This document shows positions 47,453-57,635 of a stretch of 64,000 nucleotides of DNA, one piece after another. The stretch spans positions 124,001-188,000 of the forward strand of contig NZ_SUPW01000005.1 in NCBI RefSeq assembly GCF_013337285.1. Reading direction: 5' to 3'. A model generated the notes under the pieces. It made no database searches, was not told where the DNA came from, and worked only from the letters and a program-made list of their open reading frames with translations. The stretch is from Agrobacterium tumefaciens (GTDB lineage Bacteria > Pseudomonadota > Alphaproteobacteria > Rhizobiales > Rhizobiaceae). The position numbers and the translations under genes are program-made. Each line of letters begins with the position of its first letter. The first letter of the stretch is position 1.

Positions 47453-48730
47453 TCAGGCCGCCTTGGCCTGATCACCCATTTTACGCGCGGCGATAATGAC
47501 CAGCACACCAGCAAGCGCAAGGCAGAAGGCAAGGAAGAACATCGGCGCAATCGTGCTGCCGGTCTGATCCTTGATCCACGGCACCACATTCTGCGCCACG
47601 AAACCACCCAGATTGCCGACAGAGTTGATGGCGGCAATGCCAGCAGCCGCACCAGCACCCTTGAGGAAGCGACCTGGCAGGCTCCAGAACACCGGCTGGC
47701 CGGCAAAGATGCCTGCGGCGGCGATGCAGAGGAAGCTGAACTGCAACACCGGATCGCTGAGCAGCGCCGACATCAGCAGGCAAAACGAGCCGACGAAAGC
47801 AGGGCCGACGATGTAGGGCGTCTTGTTCTTCGCTTTGTCGGCAGCATTAGGCACGACAAACAGGGCGACGGCCACGATCACCCACGGGATGATGTTGATG
47901 AAACCGTTGGCGGTGTTGGAAACGCCGAAGCTCTTCACGATCGTCGGCAGCCAATAGCTGAGACCATAGGCCGCCAGCGGAAAGCCGACATAACAAAGGG
48001 CCATGAACAGCACGCGGGGATTGATCAGTGCCTTGAAGCCATCCTCCGCATGTTCTTCCATGCCCTTGTTTTCTTCAGCCAGCCGGTTCTTCAGCCAGTC
48101 CTTTTCGTCCTGCGTCAGAAACTTCGCCTTTTCCGGCGTATCATCCAGATAAAAGAAGGTAACGACGCCGGCAATGACCGCGGGAACGCCCGTCGCCAGG
48201 AACACCCATTCCCATCCGGCATAACCGAGGAAACCATCGAGATCGAGCAGCATGCCGCCAAGCGGCGCGCCGATGGCATTGGCAAGCGCGCTGAAAATCA
48301 TGAACAGGCCGATCATGCGGCCGCGATAATCACGCGGGAACCACAGCGTCATCAAAAACAGCACGCCGGGAAAGAAGCCAGCCTCGCAAAGCCCGAGCAG
48401 GAAGCGCAGGATGTAGAACATCGTCGCGTTCTGCGTATAGGCAAGCGCAATGGTGACCGCACCCCAGGAAACCAGAATGCGGGCAAACCATTTGCTGGCG
48501 CCGAAACGGTTGAGGAACAGGTTACTCGGAACCTCAAAGAGAAAATAACCGATGAAAAACAGCGACGCACCAAGACCATAGGCATATTCGCTGAGGCTGA
48601 GCGCATCGACCATCTGCAGCTTGGCATAGCTGACATTCTGCCGGTCGATATAGGCGATGAGATAAAGAAGGCCTAGAAACGGCATCAGCCGCCAGGTGAT
48701 CTTCGAGATAAGGGCTTTTTCGGATACCAT
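47453..48730 (-). CDS. MFS transporter, anion:cation symporter (ACS) type
   Basis: 425-residue inner-membrane importer with 12 helices. The N-terminus WRLMPFLGLLYLIAYIDRQNVSYAKL is the hallmark of the ACS family, which carries tartrate, phthalate, glucarate, pantothenate or similar acids. The mid-loop with many Lys/Glu residues and the second six-helix half are complete. The ATG at 48730 has a GGGAGGG site. No catabolic neighbour fixes the substrate. Confidence 0.9.
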   Translation of the reverse strand: MVSEKALISKITWRLMPFLGLLYLIAYIDRQNVSYAKLQMVDALSLSEYAYGLGASLFFIGYFLFEVPSNLFLNRFGASKWFARILVSWGAVTIALAYTQNATMFYILRFLLGLCEAGFFPGVLFLMTLWFPRDYRGRMIGLFMIFSALANAIGAPLGGMLLDLDGFLGYAGWEWVFLATGVPAVIAGVVTFFYLDDTPEKAKFLTQDEKDWLKNRLAEENKGMEEHAEDGFKALINPRVLFMALCYVGFPLAAYGLSYWLPTIVKSFGVSNTANGFINIIPWVIVAVALFVVPNAADKAKNKTPYIVGPAFVGSFCLLMSALLSDPVLQFSFLCIAAAGIFAGQPVFWSLPGRFLKGAGAAAGIAAINSVGNLGGFVAQNVVPWIKDQTGSTIAPMFFLAFCLALAGVLVIIAARKMGDQAKAA

Positions 48731-49147
48731 ATGCTTTTCCCTCCCTTCGATTGCTCGTCGAAATGCAAATGATAAGGGGACCCATCTATATGTGCAGCGC
48801 AAAATACGCAAGTTGCACCGCACCATAGCCAGTGGGACATGCTTTAAGACAGGCTATCTACTCTTGACGCAGTGCATATGAATAACGCTGGCCAGATCCT
48901 TTGAACGGCAGCGCGCATTCATATTGCCGTAAAACCGTCGATCTGCTATTAAAGTTGCCATGGGATCTAAATTCGGATGTCTCGCTCAGAATGTTTATGT
49001 GCTGCAGGACCACAAGCGTCTGCCGGCACGGTTCTTTGCGCGCGTTTCCGGGGCGCTCACCAGCCGACTTAGGCTCGCCTGACAGCACCTGCTGTCCATC
49101 GCCTTACTGAACCCTGATTACCCTTTTCCATGACAAGGCATAGAGCC
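48731..49147. other. Divergent promoter region, ACS transporter and leuC
   Basis: 417 bp without a credible gene. TTGACG near 48864 resembles a -35 element but lacks a good -10. A perfect 7-bp inverted repeat GACAGCA-CC-TGCTGTC lies at 49081-49096, about 52 bp before leuC, either an operator or an mRNA hairpin. No leader peptide with repeated Leu codons is evident. Confidence 0.5.
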
Positions 49148-50557
49148 ATGAGCGCACCCCGCACTTTGTATGATAAAATCTGGGACGACCACGTCGTCAA
49201 TCGTGACCCGGACGGAACCTGTCTTCTCTATATCGATCGTCACCTGGTCCATGAGGTGACAAGCCCGCAGGCCTTCGAGGGGCTGCGCATCGCCGGTCGT
49301 CCGGTCCATTCTCCCACCCGCACGCTCGCCGTGGTCGACCATAACGTTCCCACCACCGCCGATCGGCTGGAAGGCATCAAGAACGAGGAGAGCCGTATTC
49401 AGGTGGAAACACTGGCGCAAAACGCCAGTGATTTCGGCGTTGAATATTATTCCGAGCGCGACAAGCGCCAGGGCATCGTCCACATCGTCGGCCCCGAACA
49501 GGGTTTCACCCTGCCGGGCATGACGATCGTCTGCGGCGATAGCCACACCTCCACCCACGGCGCTTTCGGCGCGCTCGCCCACGGCATCGGCACGTCGGAA
49601 GTCGAGCATGTTCTGGCCACCCAGACGCTGATCCAGAAAAAGGCCAAGAACATGCTGGTGCGTGTTGACGGCAAGGTTCCGGAGGGCGTGACCGCCAAGG
49701 ATATCATCCTCGCCATCATCGGCGAGATCGGGACGGCCGGCGGCACCGGCCACGTTATCGAATTTGCCGGCGAGGCGATCCGGTCGCTTTCCATGGAAGG
49801 CCGCATGACGGTTTGCAACATGACGATCGAAGGCGGTGCCCGCGCCGGTCTGGTCGCACCTGATGAGACCACCTTCGATTACATCAAGGACAAGCCGCGT
49901 GCACCCAAGGGCGAGACGCTGGAACAGGCAATCGCCTATTGGAAGACGCTGAAATCCGACGAAGGCGCCCATTACGACAAGGTCGTGGTGCTGGACGCAG
50001 CCAATCTACCGCCCATCGTCTCCTGGGGCTCATCACCTGAGGACGTGACCTCCGTTGAAGGCATCGTTCCCAATCCTGACGATATCGAGGAAGAAAACAA
50101 GCGCACGTCCAAGTGGCGCGCACTGGAATATATGGGTCTGCAACCCGGCACCCGCATCACCGATATCGCCATCGACCGCGTCTTCATCGGCTCCTGCACC
50201 AATGGCCGCATCGAGGATTTGCGCGCAGCAGCAAAGATCGTCGATGGTCGCAAGGTAGCTTCGACCGTCTCTGCCATGATCGTGCCGGGCTCCGGTCTGG
50301 TCAAGGAACAGGCGGAACAGGAAGGTCTGGACAAGATTTTCCTCGACGCCGGTTTCGAATGGCGCGAACCGGGTTGTTCCATGTGCCTTGCCATGAACGA
50401 CGACCGCCTGAAGCCCGGCGAACGCTGTGCCTCCACCTCGAACCGCAATTTCGAGGGCCGTCAGGGTTACAAGAGCCGCACCCACCTCGTCTCCCCCGCC
50501 ATGGCGGCGGCGGCGGCCATCGCCGGTCATTTCGTTGATGTGCGCGAGTGGCAATAA
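49148..50557 (+). CDS. leuC: 3-isopropylmalate dehydratase large subunit
   Basis: 469-residue [4Fe-4S] enzyme of leucine synthesis; with LeuD it isomerises 2- to 3-isopropylmalate. Cluster cysteines are in [14 protein letters not shown] (about 346), and in [11 protein letters not shown] (about 407-417). The N-terminus [13 protein letters not shown] is typical. I start at the ATG at 49148; 49130 is an alternative. leuD is not in the window. It ends at a strong terminator, so it is transcribed separately. Confidence 0.98.
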   Translation: MSAPRTLYDKIWDDHVVNRDPDGTCLLYIDRHLVHEVTSPQAFEGLRIAGRPVHSPTRTLAVVDHNVPTTADRLEGIKNEESRIQVETLAQNASDFGVEYYSERDKRQGIVHIVGPEQGFTLPGMTIVCGDSHTSTHGAFGALAHGIGTSEVEHVLATQTLIQKKAKNMLVRVDGKVPEGVTAKDIILAIIGEIGTAGGTGHVIEFAGEAIRSLSMEGRMTVCNMTIEGGARAGLVAPDETTFDYIKDKPRAPKGETLEQAIAYWKTLKSDEGAHYDKVVVLDAANLPPIVSWGSSPEDVTSVEGIVPNPDDIEEENKRTSKWRALEYMGLQPGTRITDIAIDRVFIGSCTNGRIEDLRAAAKIVDGRKVASTVSAMIVPGSGLVKEQAEQEGLDKIFLDAGFEWREPGCSMCLAMNDDRLKPGERCASTSNRNFEGRQGYKSRTHLVSPAMAAAAAIAGHFVDVREWQ

Positions 50558-50581
50558 GAGCCTGAAGCCACTCATCAGACA

Positions 50582-50619
50582 AGCCATCCGCCCCCCAAAC
50601 CGGGGCGGGTGGCTTTTTA
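50582..50619 (+). terminator. Rho-independent terminator after leuC
   Basis: 13-bp stem (AGCCATCCGCCCC with its complement, one G-U pair) and a run of five T. It starts about 25 bp after the stop and ends at the convergent dinB gene. Confidence 0.93.
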
Positions 50620-51126
50620 TTGTGTGCCCTGCAAACGCCGTTGTGGCTGCGTTCCGTGCACGAACACGGCAAACGTATCCCACGGCGGCGTAATGGAGAG
50701 CTGGCTCAGGATGCGCGCAACCTCGCCTCGGTGAATGCCGGCATGCAAGACTATGTGTGAGATCATTTCGGCACGGGACATGTAACCTCTGTCGCCATCG
50801 GTGAAGGTGAAGGCGACAAATTCGCCAAGCGATGCAGGCGATGTTTTCTCGATATAGTCGAGATACCAGCCGTCCAGAGCTGCGACATCCCTTGCAAGAT
50901 CATTCAATTCCGGCGTTGCCTCGGTATTGTCAGAGACAAAGCCATGCGCCGTTCCGGTGAGGTGGCCCGCAAAAATTCTCGCGACGACATGGTAGTGATT
51001 GATCAACCGAATTGCCGTGTGCCGTTCGGATATATTTTGCTCGGGGTCGAGCTGTTGCAGCTTCTCGAACAAATCCCTGTTCGCCCATGCGTGATAGCCG
51101 AGCAAACTCCTGAGCAGATCCCTCAT
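50617..51126 (-). CDS. DinB family protein
   Basis: 169-residue four-helix bundle of the DinB/YfiT-like superfamily. His residues that usually bind a metal are at HYHVVAR near 48, the MISHIVLHAGIHRGEVARIL segment near 138, and the general fold is helical throughout. Members include bacillithiol or mycothiol transferases and other metal-dependent enzymes, so the reaction is unclear. The start is 52 bp from the divergent tetR-family gene, which probably controls it. Confidence 0.83.
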   Translation of the reverse strand: MRDLLRSLLGYHAWANRDLFEKLQQLDPEQNISERHTAIRLINHYHVVARIFAGHLTGTAHGFVSDNTEATPELNDLARDVAALDGWYLDYIEKTSPASLGEFVAFTFTDGDRGYMSRAEMISHIVLHAGIHRGEVARILSQLSITPPWDTFAVFVHGTQPQRRLQGTQ

Positions 51127-51178
51127 GACAATATCCTTTACATCCTGAAAATGTGAGCACTATGTTTATATTTTCGTC

Positions 51179-51820
51179 ATGGAGGATGCCTTGTCTACTC
51201 GCATTGCAAAACGGAAGACTGCGATGCGTAAAGAGCCGCGCCAAGAGCGTTCAAAAGCCACCGTTGATGCCGTCGTCCACGCGGCGGCTCGCATTTTAAG
51301 CGATCATGGCTGGGCGGGTTTCACCACCAACAGGGTGGCGGAAACCGCAGGTGTCAGCATCGGCTCGCTGTATCAATATTTCCCGGACAAGATTTCGATT
51401 GTCGAAGCGGTGCGCCGTCGCCACCTTGAAGATTGCCTCGCAGTCATGAAGAGCGTCACTCAGCAACGACAGCCGCTCCTCAAATTCGTTGAAGATCTGG
51501 TGGCCGGCATGATTGCTGTCCACAGCCTCCATCCCGGCCTTCATAAAGTCCTGCTGGATGACGCGCCGAGCCACGCGGGAACAAACGATCCCAACAGCGC
51601 TTTCGAAAAGGAATATCTCGGTCTTTATTCGGCAGCGATAACGGCCTACATGCCAGCCGGTTCAACGGCGGACAGCCGGACTGCCGCTCTGATCGTGTCC
51701 GACGCCATTGACGGCATCATTCACAACGCCGCACGGCGCGGGGAATTGCAGTCACCCAGGATCAGGCGGGAAATGATCTCACTCGTTCACGCCTACCTGT
51801 GTGACGTAACGGCCAGGTGA
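51179..51820 (+). CDS. TetR family transcriptional regulator
   Basis: Up to 213 residues. The HTH part is AARILSDHGWAGFTTNRVAETAGVSIGSLYQYFPDK, a standard TetR DNA-binding domain, and the rest is a helical ligand domain. The start is uncertain: ATG 51179 lacks a ribosome site, TTG 51191 follows GGAGGAT closely, and ATG 51224 has GGAAG. It faces the dinB-family gene with a very short divergent promoter, the usual sign of control of the neighbour and of itself. Confidence 0.87.
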   Translation: MEDALSTRIAKRKTAMRKEPRQERSKATVDAVVHAAARILSDHGWAGFTTNRVAETAGVSIGSLYQYFPDKISIVEAVRRRHLEDCLAVMKSVTQQRQPLLKFVEDLVAGMIAVHSLHPGLHKVLLDDAPSHAGTNDPNSAFEKEYLGLYSAAITAYMPAGSTADSRTAALIVSDAIDGIIHNAARRGELQSPRIRREMISLVHAYLCDVTAR

Positions 51821-51824
51821 GACC

Positions 51825-53351
51825 TCATTCCGAAATGATCTTCACCCGCTGGCCTGGCTGAAGCGTGGCGGTGGCGCTCATCGCATTGATCATGCGGAAC
51901 ATGTCAAGCTTGCGCTCGGTTCCCATCATTCGCGCAGCGATCGTCGCCACGGTTTCGCCGGGCTTCACCGTCACCACCCGCACCCGCAGAGGCTTCAGTG
52001 CCGCGATCTCCGGCGGCGTCATCTTGCGGAAGCTCGTGCGCAGCACGTTTGCGATGGAATCAAGCTGGGCATTGCCCTTCGGCACCGCCGTCAGGAACCG
52101 GAATATCTGCTGGCCGACACGAATGACGGTCACGTCGAAATCCCATTTGTCGGCCGTCGCCCGGGCTGTGGCAGCCTCCAGACCGTTGATCTGCGTTTCC
52201 TTGACGGTTTCCGGCAGCAGACCGGCAACCCAGCCGCTGGTCAGGTAGTTCGCAAGGGTGGTCTGTTTCGGATCGGCTACACCGTCGAAACGGATCGCCA
52301 CATCGCCTGGTCCCGTCGCCAGAACGGCTTCCACCTTGTTGTCGATGACAAAACCTTCCGGCACGTCGAAACGGATACCGAGTGTTCCATGCAGGAACGT
52401 CTGGCCCCGGACATACCCCTCCTGCGGGCTGTCGCCGTAAAGCAGGCCGTCTATGCCATCCAGAAACCAGTCGCGGCCACGATCTCCAACCTGACCATCC
52501 TGGCCGAAGGCGCGGGCGTGCCGGCGCGCAAGCTCGATGCGCTGCGGCGTGTTGGGATGGCTGGAAAGGAAGTCGAGGCTCTGGTCGTTTTCAGGGTCGG
52601 CCGAGGAAAACCGCGCATAGGCCGCCATGGAATCCAGAAAGCGCGGCGATGCGAAGGGGTCGTAACCGGCCTCGCCCAACATGCGCACACCGATGACATC
52701 CGCTTGCAATTCCTGCTGGCGCGAGAAAGCGGCGAGCCGCAGTTTGCCGCGTGCCAGCGCCTGCTTGCCGGCCAGATCGCTCGATAGAACCTCGGCGACC
52801 ACACGGCTGGCGATAACCTCCGCCTCTTCGCGGCGCTGGCGCTCGATGCCGTGATTGGCGGTGACATGGCCCATCTCATGCGAAAGCACGGCAGCCACTT
52901 CAGAGGCGTCATTGGCGAGCGCCAGAAGCCCGCGCGTCACGTAAAGATACCCGCCCGGCAACGCAAAGGCGTTGATGGCAGGCGAGTTCAAGATGGTGAT
53001 GCGATAGGACTGCTGTGGATTTTCCGACACGGCCGTCAGCGCGCCGGCGATGCGGGCAACAAGCCGCTCCGTTTTGGCGTCACGATATTCGCCACCATAA
53101 CTCGCCACGATGCGCGGATGTTCGCGCGCGCCCATCTGCGCACGGGGATCGTTCTTCTGCACCTCTTCCACGGTCTGCGGATTGTCTGACGGGCGCAATG
53201 TGGACTGGTAAGCCGGGCTGAACAGGGATTGGCACGACGACAGGAACACGGCGGACGCCGTCAGCAAGGACCAGGCAGCAGCCATCCTGCCCGAACGGCG
53301 AAGGCCTGAACGGGAGAAGAGCCTCCACTGTGCAGTCATGCTATTTCTCAT
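51825..53351 (-). CDS. M48 family metalloprotease, lipoprotein, with LysM-like tail
   Basis: 508-residue zinc protease. A lipobox LSSC with Cys at residue 40 predicts a lipoprotein, and the preceding stretch is hydrophobic. The HEMGH zinc motif is at 158-162, followed by the M48 third ligand region (LQADVIGVRML). The C-terminal segment beginning VRVVTVKPGETVATIAARMMG resembles a LysM/peptidoglycan-binding module. Similar enzymes (BepA/YfgC) help fold or degrade outer-membrane proteins. A start at 53339 (MTAQW) is also possible. Confidence 0.9.
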   Translation of the reverse strand: MRNSMTAQWRLFSRSGLRRSGRMAAAWSLLTASAVFLSSCQSLFSPAYQSTLRPSDNPQTVEEVQKNDPRAQMGAREHPRIVASYGGEYRDAKTERLVARIAGALTAVSENPQQSYRITILNSPAINAFALPGGYLYVTRGLLALANDASEVAAVLSHEMGHVTANHGIERQRREEAEVIASRVVAEVLSSDLAGKQALARGKLRLAAFSRQQELQADVIGVRMLGEAGYDPFASPRFLDSMAAYARFSSADPENDQSLDFLSSHPNTPQRIELARRHARAFGQDGQVGDRGRDWFLDGIDGLLYGDSPQEGYVRGQTFLHGTLGIRFDVPEGFVIDNKVEAVLATGPGDVAIRFDGVADPKQTTLANYLTSGWVAGLLPETVKETQINGLEAATARATADKWDFDVTVIRVGQQIFRFLTAVPKGNAQLDSIANVLRTSFRKMTPPEIAALKPLRVRVVTVKPGETVATIAARMMGTERKLDMFRMINAMSATATLQPGQRVKIISE

Positions 53352-53592
53352 TCTCTATGCCTGCCCCTAACGTTCCTGATCATCCGTTAATTGCAGACCA
53401 GAATAACAGATTCGCCCCAACGAGCCATGAATGCCGATACGGTAAAAACGATCCATCAAGTCCGGAATATTCCTGAAGAACGCAATAATTCCCGTCTTTT
53501 CTCGGGCAACAACTTGAAACTGGCAAGTGCAAATTAGCGCCATTGAAGTCATCTAAAGCGATTGCCAGCGGCACGCGTCGAAAATAAGGCGA

Positions 53593-54309
53593 TCAGCCCT
53601 TCAGGAAACTGTCCACCGCCTTCACATTTTGTGTGGCGAAGAAATCCGTGGTCGGGCCGGTGTAGACAACGCGGCCGCGATCAAGAAAAACCACAAGCTG
53701 CGCCAGTTTTTTTATGTCGTCGGGATGGTGCGAGACAATAATCACCGTATTTTTTGTTTCAGCATGCAAGTCGAGAAGCAGGGAGGTCATGCCCGACCGC
53801 AGTCCCGGATCGAGCGCGGCGAAGGGCTCATCCAATAGCATGACCGTTTTTTTCCTCACCAGCGCACGCGCCAGCGCCGCCCTTTGTCTTTCGCCGCCGG
53901 AAAGCGTGCCCGGCAGGCGCTTGTCAAAACCCGCAAGACCAACACGCGCCAGCGCCATCTCGATGTTTTGCCGGTCTTCCGCTTGCAATTTCAGCCCCGG
54001 ACTGACGCCGAGCGCGACGTTGGTAAAAATATCGAGATGGGCGAAAAGATTATTGTCCTGAAAGATCGATGAGACCGGTCTTTCGGAAGGATCGAGCGCC
54101 GTCATGTCCCGCCCGCCGATCACCACGCGGCCGGAATCCGGCACCTCGAAACCGGCGACCAGATTGAGAAGCGTCGACTTGCCCGAACCGGATGCGCCGA
54201 CCACGGCGGTCACCTGGCCCTGCGGAAAGGTGCAATCCAGATCGAAATCCTGCGTTCCGAGCCGCAGCCTGACCTTGTCCAGCTGAACTGCGAAATCATC
54301 GCCAGTCAT
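53593..54309 (-). CDS. thiQ: Thiamine ABC transporter ATP-binding protein
   Basis: 238-residue ATPase of the thiamine importer. Walker [10 protein letters not shown] at about residues 36-44, signature [15 protein letters not shown] near 130, Walker [14 protein letters not shown] near 155. The order ThiB-ThiP-ThiQ and the TPP riboswitch upstream fix the function. It overlaps thiP by 4 bp and ends the operon. The gap downstream to the M48 gene (about 240 bp) has no credible gene. Confidence 0.94.
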   Translation of the reverse strand: MTGDDFAVQLDKVRLRLGTQDFDLDCTFPQGQVTAVVGASGSGKSTLLNLVAGFEVPDSGRVVIGGRDMTALDPSERPVSSIFQDNNLFAHLDIFTNVALGVSPGLKLQAEDRQNIEMALARVGLAGFDKRLPGTLSGGERQRAALARALVRKKTVMLLDEPFAALDPGLRSGMTSLLLDLHAETKNTVIIVSHHPDDIKKLAQLVVFLDRGRVVYTGPTTDFFATQNVKAVDSFLKG

Positions 54310-55925
54310 GTGCTTGCCTTTGCTGATTGCCGTGAAACGCCGCCCGCAGCAAGCAGCAGGCAGACGACACCGAGGATGAACGCATATCCGGCGGCGTCAT
54401 TGGTGCGGTAACTGCCCATATTGCTGTAAACCAGCCATGGCAAGGTGATGAAATTTTCCGACCCGAACAGGGCAACCGCCCCGAGATCACCAAGCGACAG
54501 CGCCATGGCGAAGGAAAACGCCATAACCAAAGGCCGCCACAGAACCGGCAGATCGGCAAATCGTAGCCGCGTCAACCCCTGAAGCCCGAGACTGGCGGAG
54601 AGCCGGCCGGTTCGCAGAAAATGGCTGGTAAAGGCCGGCTCCAATACCCGCATGGCAAGCGGCAGCGCCATCAGCATATTGATGATCGCTACGAGAACGG
54701 GCGCATAAAAGCTGACGTCACCGAAGGGCCGCAACAACAGAAACCATCCGCTTCCGAGCACAACAGGCGGCACCAGCAGTACAAGCGAAGACCCCGCGCC
54801 GAGCGTGGCGGACAGAAAGCGCAACGGCTGAATCGCCTGCCGCCGTGAACCAACGGCCTGACGGGCACTGATGATCGCAAAACAGCAGAGCACGACGAGA
54901 GTTGCGGAGAGCGCGGCGATGGCAAGGCTGGTCGCCGCCGCGCGCATAAAGATCGATGCTGACAGAAGCCGCGGCAGATCGGCGCTCAAGCCTGAGACGG
55001 CTATGGCCACAAGCGGCAGGCCAACCAGCAGAACGGCAAGAACGATTGCCGCCCCATCCCAAATGCGTGCGCCAACCCCTCTGCCATCGAAGCGACGAAG
55101 GGGCCGCCCAAGCGAGGCGATTTCCCCGTCCGGCGATAGCAGAAAGGCCAAGAATCCGAGCAAAACTCCGGTGAGAACAATCTGCAGGACCGAAAGCGCA
55201 ATCGCCCGCTGCGGATCGAAATCGAACCGCAGCGCCTGATAGATCGCCACCTCCAGTGTCGTGGCCGCTGGGCCGCCACCAAGCAGCAGCACCAGCGTAA
55301 AGCTGGTGGCGCACAGCATGAAGACAAGTCCGGCAATACCGGGAACAAGCCGCGAAATCGCCGGCCATTCGATGAAGCGGAAAGTCGAAACCGGCCCCAT
55401 GCCTAGGCTTGCCGCCATGCGCCAATATTCCCCCGGAATACGTTCCAGCCCGACCAGCATCAACCGCACGCAAAGCGGCAGATTGAAGAACACATGGGCA
55501 ATAAGAATCCCGGAAAGACCGTAAATGCTGAAGGGTTGCTCCGCGCCGGCAAAAACAAGAGCCGTATTCAAAACACCCTGCCTGCCCCAGATGGCGATAA
55601 TGCCGAATGCGCCGACAATGACCGGCAGCCCCATCGGCACCGCCATCAGCCGGATGATCCAGATCCGCCCCGGAAAGTCGCGTCGCCGCGCAAGCGCCAG
55701 CGCTACCGGTATACCAAGAACAATAGAAAGAAGAGTGGAAAGCGTTGCCTGATAAAGCGTGAAACGCAGGATGCGCAGCGTATAGGCATCCATGATGCCC
55801 GCAACCGATGCACCGGCATCGAAAGACAAAAGAGCCGCAACGCCGAGCGCCATGAACAGGAAAACGGCGGCAAAGGCCGCCGTCCCGAAAATAATCGACC
55901 GTCGGTAATCGCGACGCAGCATCAT
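54306..55925 (-). CDS. thiP: Thiamine ABC transporter permease
   Basis: 539-residue double-length permease with about 12 helices, a fusion of two permease modules as in ThiP. Each half carries the binding-protein-dependent transport loop, clearest at [14 protein letters not shown] (about 165-178). It works with the periplasmic thiamine receptor and the ATPase. It sits 20 bp behind thiB and overlaps thiQ. Confidence 0.94.
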   Translation of the reverse strand: MMLRRDYRRSIIFGTAAFAAVFLFMALGVAALLSFDAGASVAGIMDAYTLRILRFTLYQATLSTLLSIVLGIPVALALARRRDFPGRIWIIRLMAVPMGLPVIVGAFGIIAIWGRQGVLNTALVFAGAEQPFSIYGLSGILIAHVFFNLPLCVRLMLVGLERIPGEYWRMAASLGMGPVSTFRFIEWPAISRLVPGIAGLVFMLCATSFTLVLLLGGGPAATTLEVAIYQALRFDFDPQRAIALSVLQIVLTGVLLGFLAFLLSPDGEIASLGRPLRRFDGRGVGARIWDGAAIVLAVLLVGLPLVAIAVSGLSADLPRLLSASIFMRAAATSLAIAALSATLVVLCCFAIISARQAVGSRRQAIQPLRFLSATLGAGSSLVLLVPPVVLGSGWFLLLRPFGDVSFYAPVLVAIINMLMALPLAMRVLEPAFTSHFLRTGRLSASLGLQGLTRLRFADLPVLWRPLVMAFSFAMALSLGDLGAVALFGSENFITLPWLVYSNMGSYRTNDAAGYAFILGVVCLLLAAGGVSRQSAKAST

Positions 55926-55944
55926 GCGCAGGCGTGCCTCTTCC

Positions 55945-56958
55945 TCAATTCATGCTCATGGCGGCAAGCCATTCGTCGATCCACGCCTTGCGGTTCTTCG
56001 CCACCTCTTCCGGGTCCATCAGGAAGGTCTTGGCAGGCACGACGAGTTTGGAAAACGCCTCGGGCAACGGCTTGGACGTTGCCGCAACCGGCATCATCCA
56101 GTTGTTTTCCGGAATGGCGTCCTGAAAACCTGATGTGAGCGTGAAAGCAAGAAACTGCTTCGCCAACTCCTTGTGCGGCGCGTTTTTAAGCAGGCCGGAC
56201 ACTTCGATCTGGATGTAATGCCCCTCCGAGAAGGAGGCTGCCTGATAACGATCCGTCTTTTCCGCAACCATGTGATAAGCGGGCGAGGTGGTGTAGGAAA
56301 GCACCATCGGCACCTCACCCTTGGTGAAGAGACCATAGGATTCCGACCAGCCCGGCGTTACGGTGAGAATGCGTTTCCGGAGCTTGGCCCAAGCCTCCGG
56401 GGCCTTGTCGCCGTAAACGGATTTTACCCACAACAGCAGACCAAGGCCCGGCGTGGAGGTTCGCGGGTCCTGAATGGCGATCTTCTGCGAAGGGTCGCCT
56501 TCCACCAGTTCCTTCAGGCTCGTCGGCGGATTTTTTATCGTCTGCGTGTCATAGATGACTGCGAAATGACCGTAGTCGTAAGGGACGAAAACATCATCCT
56601 TGTAACCACCCGGCACCTTGGCCGCCGATGCATCGATGCCACTGACATCGAAAAGGCCGGTCTGCTTCGCTTCCGCGACAAGGTTGGTATCGAGACCGAG
56701 CACCACATCCGCCTTGGACCCCGCACCTTCCAGCTTCAGGCGGTTGAGCAGTGCCACGCCATCCGCCACACCGACGAAATTGACCGTGCAGTTGCAAACC
56801 TTCTCGAAGGCTTCTTTCACTTTGGGACCGGGACCCCATTCGGAAACGAAGCTTTCATAGGTATAGACGGTGAGTTCCTGTCGATCCTGCGCGGTGGCAA
56901 GAGCGGGCAGAAACAGCGAAACGGCAACGATGGAATTCAGGAAAAGACGACGGCGCAC
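55945..56958 (-). CDS. thiB: Thiamine/TPP periplasmic binding protein
   Basis: 337-residue receptor of the thiamine importer, also called TbpA. Signal peptide to about residue 23 (PALATA). The mature region begins [20 protein letters not shown], a feature of the family, and includes [14 protein letters not shown] near 128. The start is a GTG at 56958 with GAGGAGA seven bases upstream. It is the first gene after the TPP riboswitch. The gene order thiB-thiP-thiQ is complete. Confidence 0.95.
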   Translation of the reverse strand: MRRRLFLNSIVAVSLFLPALATAQDRQELTVYTYESFVSEWGPGPKVKEAFEKVCNCTVNFVGVADGVALLNRLKLEGAGSKADVVLGLDTNLVAEAKQTGLFDVSGIDASAAKVPGGYKDDVFVPYDYGHFAVIYDTQTIKNPPTSLKELVEGDPSQKIAIQDPRTSTPGLGLLLWVKSVYGDKAPEAWAKLRKRILTVTPGWSESYGLFTKGEVPMVLSYTTSPAYHMVAEKTDRYQAASFSEGHYIQIEVSGLLKNAPHKELAKQFLAFTLTSGFQDAIPENNWMMPVAATSKPLPEAFSKLVVPAKTFLMDPEEVAKNRKAWIDEWLAAMSMN

Positions 56959-57010
56959 GGGTATCTCCTCAAAACAAAAAGGGAAATAGCCGCCTGCCTT
57001 GAAGCCGTCT

Positions 57011-57097
57011 AATCCCTCCGCCGGTATGAACCGGATCAGGTTCTTCGGGTTGGCAAGCCTCTCAGCCTTTTGCGCGCAAGCACAAAAGACACCCCGT
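57011..57097 (-). ncRNA. TPP riboswitch (THI element) upstream of thiB
   Basis: The minus strand shows the canonical TPP elements in order: GGGGTG near 57094, the GGCTGAGA box near 57060, then ACCCGAAGAACCTGATC and the closing CCGGTTCATACCGG-CGGAGGGA region near 57011-57047. Together these form the five-helix aptamer. It lies about 50 bp before the GTG start, so it most likely controls translation or early termination of thiBPQ when TPP is high. Confidence 0.96.
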
Positions 57098-57151
57098 TAG
57101 ATCATGATGAAGATGTAGTCTCGCCGTCAGCGATTGGCAAGATGGCTACGG

Positions 57152-57544
57152 TCAACCCTGCGCCGTCATATGCACCAGTTCCCAGACGTGACCGTCCGGA
57201 TCCTGAAAACTGCCGGCATACATGAAGCCGTGATCCTGAACGGGTTTCCAGCTGCTGCCGCCGGAAGCGAGCGCGGTTGCGATCATCCGGTCGATTTCCT
57301 CGCGGCTTCCTGCCGAAAGACAGGTCAGCACTTCCGTACTCTGCTTCGCATCGGCAATGTCGCCATTGATGAAATCGCGAAAACGCTCTTCCTGAAGCAG
57401 CATCACGAAGATGTTTTCCTCCACGATCATGCAGAGCGTGCGATCGTCAGAATATTCCGGATTGAAGCTGAAACCGAGCGCCGTGAAGAAGCTTTTCGAT
57501 GTCTCGATATTCTTCACGGGCAGGTTGACGAAGATCATGCGCAT
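57152..57544 (-). CDS. VOC family (glyoxalase-like) protein
   Basis: 130-residue metal-binding protein of the vicinal-oxygen-chelate fold. It starts MRMIFVNLPVKNIETSKSFF, the usual pattern for this family, and ends with DPDGHVWELVHM, where the Glu would be a metal ligand. The family includes glyoxalases, dioxygenases and antibiotic-binding proteins, so the reaction is not known. ATG 57544 has a GGAGGAG site. It is on the minus strand upstream of the thi operon and outside its riboswitch. Confidence 0.85.
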   Translation of the reverse strand: MRMIFVNLPVKNIETSKSFFTALGFSFNPEYSDDRTLCMIVEENIFVMLLQEERFRDFINGDIADAKQSTEVLTCLSAGSREEIDRMIATALASGGSSWKPVQDHGFMYAGSFQDPDGHVWELVHMTAQG

Positions 57545-57635
57545 TTTTTGAACTCCTCCGAACCGGCACAGGAAACGGCAATTTTGCCGTCCTGTCAAAG
57601 GCGGATGACGCCTCGTTCAAGAAACCCCGTCGCAA

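Noticed and set aside
48901-49110. 69-codon frame in the leuC upstream region
   Set aside because: No ribosome site, biased Cys/Ser composition and no family similarity.
53380-53574. 64-codon minus-strand frame between the M48 protease and thiQ
   Set aside because: No good start signal, no recognisable domain; the region is most likely non-coding.
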